Below, in pieces: positions 1 to 7,490 of a stretch of 30,651 bases of DNA. Origin of the DNA: DROE01 sp964569865 (lineage in GTDB: Bacteria; Pseudomonadota; Alphaproteobacteria; Rhizobiales; Devosiaceae); NCBI GenBank assembly GCA_964569865.1, contig CAZMVQ010000028.1, positions 1 to 30,651 of the forward strand, read 5' to 3'. The notes under the pieces are model-generated. The model made no database searches. It was not told where the DNA came from and worked only from the letters and a program-made list of their open reading frames with translations. Every line of letters starts with the position of its first letter. Position 1 is the first letter of the stretch. Made by a program: the position numbers and the translations under genes.

Positions 1-164
1 AAAGATTTTGCATCAACATAAGCCATTTTTCTGATCAAGCCTTTTTTGGTGAATTTTACCAAGGCTCGCATAGGCTAGCTTAACCGGCGCTGGCTTTTAT
101 GTTCATATTCGGTTTAGGCAAAGCACTGCAAAACACCTAAAGGGCAAAATCAGGTTATGGACTT

Positions 165-374
165 ATGAAACTTTCCCGCTGGGCCCGCGCCACCTTATTC
201 ACCGGCGCTCTGATGCTGGCCATCGCCATTATACCCCTGTGGTTGTCGACGCTTTTTCTTAAGGGGTCCATGCCCACAATTTTTGCCATGGCGTTTTTTA
301 TGGTTGGGCCCCTCGGCGCGATGATATTTTTTGCCGGGCTGGTAATGTTCGTCATCGCGGCTTTGCGTCGATAG
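165..374 (+). CDS. Small two-helix membrane protein, unknown function
   Basis: This 69-residue ORF encodes a basic N-terminus (MKLSRWARA) followed by two hydrophobic segments at about residues 9-31 and 38-65, ending in LRR. That pattern predicts a small inner-membrane protein with two transmembrane helices. I do not recognise a family. The reading frame ends a few bases before a clear hairpin, which fits a real short transcription unit. There is no strong Shine-Dalgarno, only a weak purine stretch upstream of the ATG, so the start is uncertain. It converges on the glycine-rich protein gene at 471-818. It could be spurious, but the hydrophobic pattern and the terminator placement argue for a gene. 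Confidence 0.5.
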   Translation: MKLSRWARATLFTGALMLAIAIIPLWLSTLFLKGSMPTIFAMAFFMVGPLGAMIFFAGLVMFVIAALRR

Positions 375-386
375 ATTTTAAATAAT

Positions 387-414
387 AAACGCCCGGAACT
401 TCTCCCGGACGTTT
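387..414. terminator. Bidirectional hairpin terminator between convergent genes
   Basis: The arms aaacgcccgg (387-396) and ccggacgttt (405-414) pair over ten positions with one C-A mismatch around an 8-base loop. The hairpin lies 12 bases after the stop of the 69-residue ORF and beyond the 3' end of the convergent minus-strand gene. Flanking DNA is AT-rich but lacks a long T run on either strand, so strength is uncertain. Confidence 0.5.
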
Positions 415-438
415 GTGACAAAATAAATCGTTCTGATT

Positions 439-485
439 ACTTGGCCGACAGTTTTACTTGGCCGACAGTTTTACTTGGCAGACAT
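439..485. repeat. 17-bp tandem repeat across a stop codon
   Basis: Two identical 17-bp units (439-455 and 456-472, acttggccgacagtttt) are followed by a diverged partial third copy (473-485) that lies inside the 3' end of the minus-strand gene 471-818. Read on the minus strand, each copy carries ...AAGTAA, so the gene's TAA at 473-471 is repeated at 456-454 and 439-437. Because 17 is not a multiple of three, the three TAA codons fall in three different frames. Confidence 0.85.
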
Positions 486-818
486 GGAGTTTTTAACCAG
501 ACCGACAACAGCGGTGAGTATGCCCCCGCCTACCAAACCGGTTGCACCCTGACCAGCCAGTGCGCCCAAATCCAGACCGCCCACATCGGTTGCGCCAGCA
601 ACTTCACCGACCGAACCGGCCATATCGGCAGCTGAACCCAACAGGCCGGAAAGACCCGGAATAAGTCCGGCAATAAAAGTGCCGCCAACTCCGCCAACAG
701 CACCTGTTATGATGTTTCCAATCATACCAAGATCAGCGCTTTTAAGAAGTTTGCCAATACCGCCACCGCCGGCACCACCGGCAACCAATTGCATAATAAT
801 CGGAAGAAGTGCTTCCAT
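471..818 (-). CDS. Glycine-rich hydrophobic protein, conserved in Rhizobiales, unknown function
   Basis: The 115-residue protein starts MEALLPIIMQLVAGGAGG and is built of hydrophobic, Gly/Ala-rich segments with repeated GxxxG-like spacing (GGVGGTFIAGLIPG, GQGATGLVGGGI), ending MSAK. From memory, Rhizobiales genomes carry short proteins with the same MExLLPLIIQLVxG start, usually called hypothetical. I know of no experimentally defined role. The start at 818 is chosen over a longer frame because AGGGGAC lies at ribosome-binding distance upstream and because it matches that family start. The glycine-zipper look suggests membrane association, which is an inference. Its last codons are tandemly duplicated just downstream. 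Confidence 0.75.
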   Translation of the reverse strand: MEALLPIIMQLVAGGAGGGGIGKLLKSADLGMIGNIITGAVGGVGGTFIAGLIPGLSGLLGSAADMAGSVGEVAGATDVGGLDLGALAGQGATGLVGGGILTAVVGLVKNSMSAK

Positions 819-1003
819 GATATTTAAGTCCCCTACTCGTTTACTGAGGAAACTCCAAATATTTCCCCTTGCCAAAACACCCTAATTCACAATATCGGCA
901 ACAAAAAGCCAAAAAAAATTGTATTTCCGGATCAAAATCTCAAGCCATGAAATAAACCCAATTTGCACCAATTATGACAAGCTCAACGGGCAGGAACAAC
1001 AAG

Positions 1004-1627
1004 ATGGCGGATCTAATACTTAAATCCATATGGAAAAATTCTTTAGCAAAATTGCTATTGTCAATCGCTTTAAGTTTTTTCACCCTCAATGGCGCGCTCG
1101 CCCACAGCTTTAACGTAACCCTTATCATTCCGCTTTCAGGGATGGATGAAGCGCAGGGAAAACAGTTTTTGGACGGTTTCATGCTCGCCACAAGAGAGCG
1201 AGACGGCCACCCAAATGAAGAAAGCGACGGCCATCTTGGCGGGTTGGATGTTTACGTCACAACGATTGATGGCGGCGAAGATATCACCTCTCAGATCGAG
1301 ATGATAAATGCCGGTTCGCAAGCAAATATTGTAAGCTATTTCACTTCTGAAAACAGCTCCTCAACCATTCAGAACAATCTTGATCAATCGATTATTGCTC
1401 TATTGGTTCCCGGTGAAATTTCTGATGAAAATGGCGAATTGTCAGGCAATGATAGTTTTTTTGCAACATTTAACGAAGATTATAATGCAGATCCAACAGC
1501 AGCTGCAATTCGCGGCTATAATGCAGCTCGCCGGATTGATCAGGCAGTTCGCGCCCAGGGCGCAGCTTCGGATGTTGCCGGTTTAATAGAAAATTTTAGC
1601 CAGAGCGCTACCGGTTTCAACTGGTAA
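1004..1627 (+). CDS. Exported protein resembling a one-lobed type I periplasmic binding protein
   Basis: The 207-residue product has a Sec signal peptide: a basic N-terminus, hydrophobic core LLLSIALSFFTL, and likely cleavage after GALA. The mature part opens like a type I periplasmic binding protein of the branched-chain amino acid type (NVTLIIPLSGMDEAQGKQF, then DGFMLA). It ends with a segment resembling the return to the N-lobe of that family (DPTAAAIRGYNAARRID). Such receptors are usually 350-400 residues, so most of the second lobe appears absent. No transporter genes are adjacent. The start at 1004 (MADLIL) has AGGA upstream and gives the better signal peptide; a start at 974 would add ten residues. 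Ligand and role are unknown. Confidence 0.65.
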   Translation: MADLILKSIWKNSLAKLLLSIALSFFTLNGALAHSFNVTLIIPLSGMDEAQGKQFLDGFMLATRERDGHPNEESDGHLGGLDVYVTTIDGGEDITSQIEMINAGSQANIVSYFTSENSSSTIQNNLDQSIIALLVPGEISDENGELSGNDSFFATFNEDYNADPTAAAIRGYNAARRIDQAVRAQGAASDVAGLIENFSQSATGFNW

Positions 1628-1657
1628 TTATTGCGATTTTCTCGTTTTAGCCAAAAC

Positions 1658-2254
1658 CTAAAAATGCAAAAAAAGGCTCACTCCGTAGGGCAAAGCCATG
1701 AGAACTGCTGCAATTCTTATGGGCCATTGTTTGAATTTTATCACCAAATAGGTCACAATTGCCAAGCCCATTATAGCTTCAATAACTCCAACAATCCGCC
1801 CATAATATTCAGGCTGCCAATAAGAAATAGGGGAAAAAAACCGCCAGTCGGTAATTGGCCAAAACTGAGGGTATGCATCATCCGCATGGGTGACAAAATC
1901 AACGCTGATATGCAAAAAATATCCGACTGAAAATATCAGCAGGCCAAGCCCAAAAATTTTAAATCTACTCGAATATTTAAACAACACTAATGCCAGAATT
2001 ACGACAAGCGCCCACAGGGGAAATGAATTGGCAACGGACCCGAAAGTCTGCCAAGGCTCCTGCCAATAAAGGCCGTCAGGTTTTCTCCACAAATTATAAC
2101 CGGGCCCGTTTACCAGGCGCGAATATGCAACCATTAAAAATATAGGCAAATCCGGCATAAAGCCGCCAACCCAGGCCAGCATCAATTGCCATGGTTTAAA
2201 ATGGGGGCGTGATGTGACCACAGCGCCAATAATAATATGCGAACTTGTAAGCAA
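1658..2254 (-). CDS. Multi-pass membrane protein, DUF457/YdjM-like putative metal-dependent hydrolase
   Basis: The 198-residue protein has several hydrophobic segments and scattered His/Asp motifs typical of the YdjM/DUF457-like membrane family: an early SSHIIIGAVV, then GGFMPDLPIF, then HISVDFVTHADDAYPQFWPI. Members are predicted membrane-bound metal-dependent hydrolases; the true substrate is not known. The start is a TTG at 2254, supported by GGGAG six bases upstream and by the family placing its first His near the N-terminus; no suitable ATG precedes that His. Homologues are sometimes labelled as cobalamin-related, and I see no support for that. It converges on the exported protein gene ending at 1627. 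Confidence 0.7.
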   Translation of the reverse strand: MLTSSHIIIGAVVTSRPHFKPWQLMLAWVGGFMPDLPIFLMVAYSRLVNGPGYNLWRKPDGLYWQEPWQTFGSVANSFPLWALVVILALVLFKYSSRFKIFGLGLLIFSVGYFLHISVDFVTHADDAYPQFWPITDWRFFSPISYWQPEYYGRIVGVIEAIMGLAIVTYLVIKFKQWPIRIAAVLMALPYGVSLFLHF

Positions 2255-2420
2255 ATTAATCTCCCATTAGGCCCGTGTTTCCTGCAATCCACGCACCCTA
2301 ACCGGTTAAATTAATTGATAATAGCCGGTTTCAAAAATGTGAACATATATCAAACGAACAGATTATCTCTTGAAATTGTTGAAATAATAGCCCACATCGT
2401 TGCAATCAAAGGGAACAATA

Positions 2421-3380
2421 ATGTCCTCCACGCTATTTTTTATTGCCGGGTTGATCCTGTTGATCCTTGCCGGAGATTTTCTCGTTCGCGGCGCTGTCAG
2501 CATCGCCAACCGGTTTCATGTTCCCCCACTGATCATCGGCCTGACAATAATTTCCATGGGCACTTCAGCTCCAGAGCTTTTTGTTTCGTTGCAGGCAGCA
2601 CTTGAAGGCGCTCCCGGCCTTGCAGTGGGTAACGCTGTTGGCTCCAACATTGCTAACGCTCTGGTGGTTTTAGGGCTACCAGCTCTTGTGGCACCGATTT
2701 ATTTCACCGCCCCCGGAATTCGGCGTTCAGCACTGTTTATGATTGTGATATCTCTTGGCTTTGCTTTTATCGCTGCCGACGGAATGATCTCAGCCCTTGA
2801 CGGATTGATTTTTGTTATCGCGCTAATTGTCTATCTGCTTTATTCGGTTCTTGCCGCCTCCAAGGCGCGCCAAAAAAAGCTCAACGGAAATATCAATGGC
2901 GACGTTGATCTGGAAATTCCAGACGAGAACGACACATTGCTCAAATCCATGATGTTTTTGGCCTTCGGATTTATCGGATTAGCCATTGGTGCCAGACTTA
3001 TCGTTGATGGTGCCCTTGGTCTGGCTGCAATCTGGGGAATTGGCGAAACTGTTATTGGCACCACAATCGTTGCTTTTGGCACCACCCTGCCCGAGATTGC
3101 GGCAACCCTTGCAGCAAGTTTTCGGCGCGAGGCGGGCATGGCTATTGGCAATATCATAGGCTCCAATATATTCAATCTTCTTGGCATTCTCGGTATTACC
3201 GCCATGATGTTTCCTCTTCCGGTCGCTGCATCCCTGTTACAATTTGATCTATGGGTCTTGCTTTTTTCTTCGGCGTTAATTGGTGCTCTGGCATTGATGC
3301 GCCGCCCTATTGGAAGGTTTTTCGGGCTGGCCCTCACTGCCTCATATGCCACCTATTTATTTATGTCGTTCACCGGATAA
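2421..3380 (+). CDS. Sodium/calcium antiporter family protein (CaCA, YrbG type)
   Basis: This 319-residue integral membrane protein shows the internal duplication of the CaCA exchangers. The first alpha repeat has GTSAPELFVS and GNAVGSNIANALVVLG; the second has GTTLPEIAATL and GNIIGSNIFNLLGILG. The acidic residue in each GTxxPE motif is part of the cation site. About ten transmembrane segments are expected, with a cytoplasmic hydrophilic loop near residues 150-180 (rich in K, N, D, E). The family exchanges Na+ or H+ for Ca2+ across the inner membrane; bacterial YrbG-like members are poorly characterised. The start MSSTLFF is chosen because AAGGGA lies just upstream and it begins directly with the first helix. 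It appears to be a single-gene unit. Confidence 0.9.
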   Translation: MSSTLFFIAGLILLILAGDFLVRGAVSIANRFHVPPLIIGLTIISMGTSAPELFVSLQAALEGAPGLAVGNAVGSNIANALVVLGLPALVAPIYFTAPGIRRSALFMIVISLGFAFIAADGMISALDGLIFVIALIVYLLYSVLAASKARQKKLNGNINGDVDLEIPDENDTLLKSMMFLAFGFIGLAIGARLIVDGALGLAAIWGIGETVIGTTIVAFGTTLPEIAATLAASFRREAGMAIGNIIGSNIFNLLGILGITAMMFPLPVAASLLQFDLWVLLFSSALIGALALMRRPIGRFFGLALTASYATYLFMSFTG

Positions 3381-3434
3381 TTTCTCCAGCCCAAAACACT
3401 CGCTTGATACAAGCTTTAAAGCTATGATAAAGCC

Positions 3435-4193
3435 ATGAGCAAAATCGCACTTATTACCGGAGCTGGTAACAGGATCGGGGCCACCATCGCCAAAGAGCTG
3501 GCAGCCAATGGTTATGCTGTTGCGGTACATTTCAACATGACTGAAAAAGGCGCGAACAAGGTTTGTGATGAGATCATTGCCGAAGGTGGCAAGGCAATTG
3601 CAATATCTGCCGATCTTTCTATTTCTGAACAACGCAACCATTTGATTGCAAAGGCCGCAGAAAAACTTGGCCCCTTAAATGTCCTGATCAATAATGCCTC
3701 GATCTATGAGCCTGACAGCGCCACCACAATTAATGAAAATCTTTGGGACAGGCATTTTGAAATCCACGCCAAAGCGCCAATGTTTTTAATCCGGGACTTT
3801 GCTGCCCAGCTTCCAAAAAACACCCAAGGCAATGTTATCAACATGATTGACGAGCGGGTTTTAAGAATTGATCCGGGATATTTTTCCTATAATCTTTCCA
3901 AATCGGTATTGTGGACCGCCACCAAGACTTTAGCCCAATCTCTGGCCCCCAATATTCGCGTGAATGCTATTGGTCCCGGCCCAACTCTGCCCCATGATCG
4001 GCAGAACCAGAACCAGTTTGAAAATTCCATTGAAAAACTTCCCCTTAAAACTTCCGCCACCCCCGAGCAGATCGCCAAGGCAATAATTTTTCTGCTGGAT
4101 AATTCCTCGATTACCGGTCAGATGCTGGCCCTTGACGGGGGCGAGCATCTTGAATGGCGCGGACGGGCAAAAATTACTCCCGCTAAAAAATGA
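3435..4193 (+). CDS. SDR family oxidoreductase, pteridine-reductase-like (FolM type)
   Basis: The 252-residue protein is a classical-length short-chain dehydrogenase. It has the nucleotide-binding TGAGNRIG at residues 8-15, NNAS near 90, the active-site YNLSK near 155, and a C-terminal DGGEHL. The strand that normally carries the catalytic Ser reads NVINMIDERV, with Asp where most SDRs have Ser. That substitution, with the RIG turn in the glycine motif, is characteristic of pteridine reductase PTR1 and E. coli FolM, which reduce dihydrobiopterin, dihydromonapterin or dihydrofolate with NADPH. The stop overlaps the uvrC start (ATGA), so the two are probably co-transcribed. Substrate is inferred. 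Confidence 0.82.
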   Translation: MSKIALITGAGNRIGATIAKELAANGYAVAVHFNMTEKGANKVCDEIIAEGGKAIAISADLSISEQRNHLIAKAAEKLGPLNVLINNASIYEPDSATTINENLWDRHFEIHAKAPMFLIRDFAAQLPKNTQGNVINMIDERVLRIDPGYFSYNLSKSVLWTATKTLAQSLAPNIRVNAIGPGPTLPHDRQNQNQFENSIEKLPLKTSATPEQIAKAIIFLLDNSSITGQMLALDGGEHLEWRGRAKITPAKK

Positions 4194-6127
4194 CCAATAG
4201 CGCTGATGATCAAATGAAAAAAACCGAAACGCCAACAGGCCCAAAAGTTATTTCTTCATTTGTTAAAAACCTGCCCTCTACACCGGGCGTTTATCGCATG
4301 TTCGATGTCAATGGCCATGTGATTTATGTGGGCAAAGCCCGCAATCTTAAAGCCAGAGTTGCAAATTACACCAGCTATGAAAATAACCCCATTCGTACCT
4401 GCCGGATGATTTCGGCCACGACAAATATGGAATTTGTCTTAACCAATACCGAGGCTGAGGCACTGCTGCTTGAAGCCAATATGATCAAGCGCCTAAAGCC
4501 CCGCTATAATGTTTTGCTGCGCGACGATAAAACATTTCCCTACATTCTGATTGCCACCGATCATAGCGCCCCCCGTCTGATTAAACATCGCGGATCCAGA
4601 CGAACAAAGGGTCACTATTTTGGCCCCTTTGCCTCCCCTGCCGCTGTTGAGCGCACACTGGCAGCGCTACAAAAGGCATTTTTGCTGCGCAATTGCTCGG
4701 ACAGCTATTATTCCGGTCGCTCCCGCCCCTGTTTGCAACATCAAATCAAGCGCTGCTCCGCCCCCTGCACCGGGGAAATAGGCGAGGAAGATTATCAAAA
4801 ACTGGTGGAAGACGCCCGCTTGTTTTTAGCTGGACGCACAAAATCCATTCAGAAAAGCCTTTCATCAGATATGGAAAAAGCCGCCGCAAATTTAAACTTT
4901 GAACGTGCCGCCCTGCTGCGTGACCGGTTAAGCGCTTTGGCCCTAATTCAAGGACAAGGCGAAATATCTTCCAAAACAATCAAAGAAGCCGATATTTTTG
5001 CCATCCATCAACAGGCCGGGCAATTTTGCGTGCAGGTATTTTTCTTCCGCGCCCATCAGAACTGGGGCAATCATCCGTTTTATCCCAGAGCAGATAATTC
5101 CCTGACAGAAGAAGAGGTGCTGACCCCTTTCATTGCGCAGTTTTATGAGAACCGTACTCCACCAAAGCAAATTTTACTCTCCCATGCGATAAAAGATCAT
5201 CAACTGATCGAAGACGCCTTATCTTCGCGCGCCGGCAGTAAAGTTAAAATCATCGTACCCAAAAGGGGCGAAAAGCTCGATGTGGTTTCCCATGCCTCTC
5301 TAAACGCTCGCGAAGCGCTTGGTAGGCAAATATCCAAGACCGCCAGCCAGAAAAAACTGCTGCAAGGGGTTGCTAATGCATTTGATATGGACACAACGCC
5401 AAAACGAATAGAGGTTTATGACAATTCCCACATTTCCGGCACCAACGCTGTGGGCGCGATGATTGTTTCCGGAGCCGAAGGTCTGTCCAAAAAGCACTAT
5501 CGGACCTTTAATATAAAATCCACCACGCTGACCCCCGGCGATGATTTTGCCATGATGGACGAAGTGCTCACAAGGCGATTTTCCCGATTGATGAAAGAAA
5601 GCCAGTCGCCTGAAGACGATGCCCTCAATGACAATGCTATCGATGACAATGCTATCGACGCAGATCTGCCCGATTGGCCTGATCTAATATTGATTGACGG
5701 GGGTAAGGGGCAGCTTTCGGCAGTGCGCGAAGTATTTGAAAAACTCAAAATGAAAACACCTGTAAAACTTGTCGCCATTGCCAAGGGAGTTGACCGGGAT
5801 GCGGGGCGAGAGACTTTTCATATAACAGGTCAAAAACCATTTATGCTGCCCGCCCGAGATCCGGTGTTATATTTCGTGCAGCGCCTGCGCGACGAGGCTC
5901 ACCGTTTTGCCATTGGCACCCACCGCGCCCGCCGCAAAAAACAATTTGTCAAAAACCCGCTCGATATGATTGAGGGCATAGGCCCGGCAAAAAAACGCGC
6001 CCTGCTCAACCGCTTTGGCTCGGCAAAAGCCATCTCCCGCGCTGCCATAGCCGATATTGCCGATGTCGAGGGCATTTCAAAACATCTTGCGAGCAATATT
6101 TATGATCATTTTAATCCCACCAACTGA
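4190..6127 (+). CDS. uvrC: UvrABC system protein C
   Basis: UvrC makes the two incisions around bulky DNA lesions after UvrA and UvrB locate the damage. The 645-residue length is normal. In order: a GIY-YIG nuclease domain (PGVYRMF at about 32, HVIYVGKARNLKARV); four conserved cysteines in RNCSD, RPCLQHQIKRCSAPC that may hold the iron-sulphur cluster reported for UvrC; a UVR motif near 225-255 (LNFERAALLRDRL) that binds UvrB; the RNase H-like endonuclease (EVYDNSHISGTNAVGAMIV, then LILIDGGKGQL); and a C-terminal helix-hairpin-helix (IEGIGPAKKRALLNRFGS). The start at 4190 overlaps the SDR stop. An acidic linker near residues 477-497 contains a perfect 15-bp in-frame duplication. Confidence 0.97.
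   Translation: MTNSADDQMKKTETPTGPKVISSFVKNLPSTPGVYRMFDVNGHVIYVGKARNLKARVANYTSYENNPIRTCRMISATTNMEFVLTNTEAEALLLEANMIKRLKPRYNVLLRDDKTFPYILIATDHSAPRLIKHRGSRRTKGHYFGPFASPAAVERTLAALQKAFLLRNCSDSYYSGRSRPCLQHQIKRCSAPCTGEIGEEDYQKLVEDARLFLAGRTKSIQKSLSSDMEKAAANLNFERAALLRDRLSALALIQGQGEISSKTIKEADIFAIHQQAGQFCVQVFFFRAHQNWGNHPFYPRADNSLTEEEVLTPFIAQFYENRTPPKQILLSHAIKDHQLIEDALSSRAGSKVKIIVPKRGEKLDVVSHASLNAREALGRQISKTASQKKLLQGVANAFDMDTTPKRIEVYDNSHISGTNAVGAMIVSGAEGLSKKHYRTFNIKSTTLTPGDDFAMMDEVLTRRFSRLMKESQSPEDDALNDNAIDDNAIDADLPDWPDLILIDGGKGQLSAVREVFEKLKMKTPVKLVAIAKGVDRDAGRETFHITGQKPFMLPARDPVLYFVQRLRDEAHRFAIGTHRARRKKQFVKNPLDMIEGIGPAKKRALLNRFGSAKAISRAAIADIADVEGISKHLASNIYDHFNPTN
5629..5658. repeat. 15-bp in-frame tandem duplication inside uvrC
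   Basis: The unit tgacaatgctatcga occurs twice in a row (5629-5643, 5644-5658), giving the protein repeat DNAIDDNAID. It lies in an acidic linker just before the DGGKGQL strand of the RNase H-like domain, so it adds five residues without breaking the frame. The copies are identical, so the duplication looks recent. Confidence 0.85.
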
Positions 6128-6187
6128 TAAATTTCTATATTGATAGGGTTAAGGCCTCTAAATCATAACAACCCGGATGAGAATAAA

Positions 6188-6751
6188 ATGTCCCTGCCAA
6201 ATATCCTCACATTGCTTCGCATCGCACTAATTCCGGTAATTATTGCCCTTATTCTATTGGAGAATTCCAACGCTCGCTGGTGGGCTTTAGCTCTGTTTGC
6301 AATCGCTGCCATAACTGATTATTTTGATGGTATGCTCGCCAGAAAAATGCAGTTGATCTCCCCCCTTGGCCGCATGCTCGACCCGATTGCCGACAAGCTT
6401 TTGGTGGGTGCACTGCTGATAGCTTTTGCCTATGAGGGCAGCTTGAATGGTTTACTGATCTGGGCTGCCATAATCATCATGATGCGTGAAATCAGCGTTT
6501 CGGGCCTGCGTGAATTTCTTGGTGCCCAACAGGTTATTGTTAATGTTTCTGGATTGGCAAAATATAAAACCACCCTGCAATTGATCGCGTTGGGCGGCTT
6601 GATTTTATCGCCTCTTTTAGACTTTGTTCAACCCATGGTTGTCGGATTAATGTGGCTGGCCACCGCCATAACCCTTTATACAGGCTATGAATATTTCGCC
6701 GGTGCGTGGCCCCATTTGGGAGCAGACAACGAGCAAAAGGGTAAAAAATAA
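6188..6751 (+). CDS. pgsA: CDP-diacylglycerol-glycerol-3-phosphate 3-phosphatidyltransferase
   Basis: PgsA transfers a phosphatidyl group from CDP-diacylglycerol to glycerol-3-phosphate, the committed step to phosphatidylglycerol and cardiolipin in the inner membrane. The 187-residue protein begins MSLPNILTLLRI, typical of the family. It carries the CDP-alcohol phosphotransferase signature within residues 45-71: DYFDGMLAR, then GRMLDPIADK, matching D-x2-DG-x2-AR-x8-G-x3-D-x3-D. Several transmembrane helices follow. The ATG at 6188 is preferred over an upstream in-frame start because it matches the family N-terminus and has GGATGAGA upstream. Its stop overlaps the moaD start by one base (TAATG). 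uvrC-pgsA-moaD-moaE is a familiar rhizobial order. Confidence 0.95.
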   Translation: MSLPNILTLLRIALIPVIIALILLENSNARWWALALFAIAAITDYFDGMLARKMQLISPLGRMLDPIADKLLVGALLIAFAYEGSLNGLLIWAAIIIMMREISVSGLREFLGAQQVIVNVSGLAKYKTTLQLIALGGLILSPLLDFVQPMVVGLMWLATAITLYTGYEYFAGAWPHLGADNEQKGKK

Positions 6752-7008
6752 TGCAGATAAAAATACTATATTTTGCATGGCTGCGCGAACGCCTGAACCG
6801 GGGAGAAGAAGAGGTTTCCCCTCCCTCTGACATAATTACAATTGGCGATCTGATCGAATGGAAGAGCCAAACTGATGAAGGCTTTGCTTTAGCTTTTGCA
6901 AAACGTTCCCTGATCAAATCAGCGCTTAACGAGAATATCGTTAGCCATGATACGCCGTTGCAGGGCGCAAAAACCATTGCGTTTTTTCCCCCCATGACCG
7001 GGGGCTAA
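6751..7008 (+). CDS. moaD: Molybdopterin synthase sulfur-carrier subunit
   Basis: MoaD is the small ubiquitin-like subunit that carries the sulfur, as a C-terminal thiocarboxylate, used to convert cyclic pyranopterin monophosphate to molybdopterin. The 85-residue length is normal. It starts MQIKILYFAWLRERL, as in the family, and ends in the required Gly-Gly (PPMTGG). The start is coupled to pgsA by a TAATG overlap, and moaE follows after one base, so the three are very probably one operon and the two subunits are made together. Confidence 0.95.
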   Translation: MQIKILYFAWLRERLNRGEEEVSPPSDIITIGDLIEWKSQTDEGFALAFAKRSLIKSALNENIVSHDTPLQGAKTIAFFPPMTGG

Positions 7009-7009
7009 A

Positions 7010-7462
7010 ATGTCAATAATTGTGCGACTACAAAGGGAAACATTTGATCCGGGAAATGAAAGCAATCAATTTTTAAGCGATGCGATATCTGACGGTGCGG
7101 CGGTAACCTTCACCGGAATTGTGCGCTCGCCCAAAACCAATCCCGTTATATCAATGACTCTGGAACATTATCCAAAACTGGCCCAATCTCAGCTTGAAAA
7201 TTTTGCAGAACAAGCCACAAATCGCTTTAACCTGTCAAAAACCACCATTATTCATCGCTATGGAGAGCTGGTTCCCGGTGAGCCAATTGTTCAGGTGATG
7301 ACCCTTTCACCCCACCGCAAGGATGCATTTGAGGGGGCGCAATTCATCATGGATTTTCTAAAAACCGAAGCTCCCTTCTGGAAGAAGGAAAAAACCGCAA
7401 ACGGGCATAGCTGGGTTGAAGCCAGAGATATTGATGAAAAGGCTAAACAAAGCTGGCAGTAA
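7010..7462 (+). CDS. moaE: Molybdopterin synthase catalytic subunit
   Basis: MoaE forms a heterotetramer with MoaD and inserts the dithiolene sulfurs into the molybdenum cofactor precursor. The 150-residue protein has FTGIVRSPKT near residue 35 (substrate-binding arginine), LEHYPKLAQSQL, a basic HRYGELVPGEPIV segment, and the C-terminal lysine-rich active-site stretch IMDFLKTEAPFWKKE. These are all family hallmarks. It starts one base after the moaD stop. Its 3' end faces the ilvE 3' end with only 28 bases between them, and I see no obvious hairpin there. Confidence 0.95.
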   Translation: MSIIVRLQRETFDPGNESNQFLSDAISDGAAVTFTGIVRSPKTNPVISMTLEHYPKLAQSQLENFAEQATNRFNLSKTTIIHRYGELVPGEPIVQVMTLSPHRKDAFEGAQFIMDFLKTEAPFWKKEKTANGHSWVEARDIDEKAKQSWQ

Positions 7463-7490
7463 TTACCAAGCAATGCTTAAGCGCAAAACC

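Noticed and set aside
1..26. Possible start of a minus-strand gene running off the left edge (ATG at 26-24, MAYVDAKSF).
   Set aside because: Only nine codons are visible, the nearest purine-rich stretch is too far upstream, and no family can be recognised.
679..885. Plus-strand proline-rich ORF (MPPTPPTAPV...).
   Set aside because: It is the antisense shadow of the Gly/Ala-rich coding region of the minus-strand gene 471-818.
2840..3352. Minus-strand 170-codon frame inside the antiporter gene.
   Set aside because: Arg/Pro-rich composition and complete overlap with a clear CaCA gene mark it as a shadow frame.
5899..6096. Minus-strand frame antisense to the uvrC helix-hairpin-helix.
   Set aside because: Entirely within uvrC and low in coding character.
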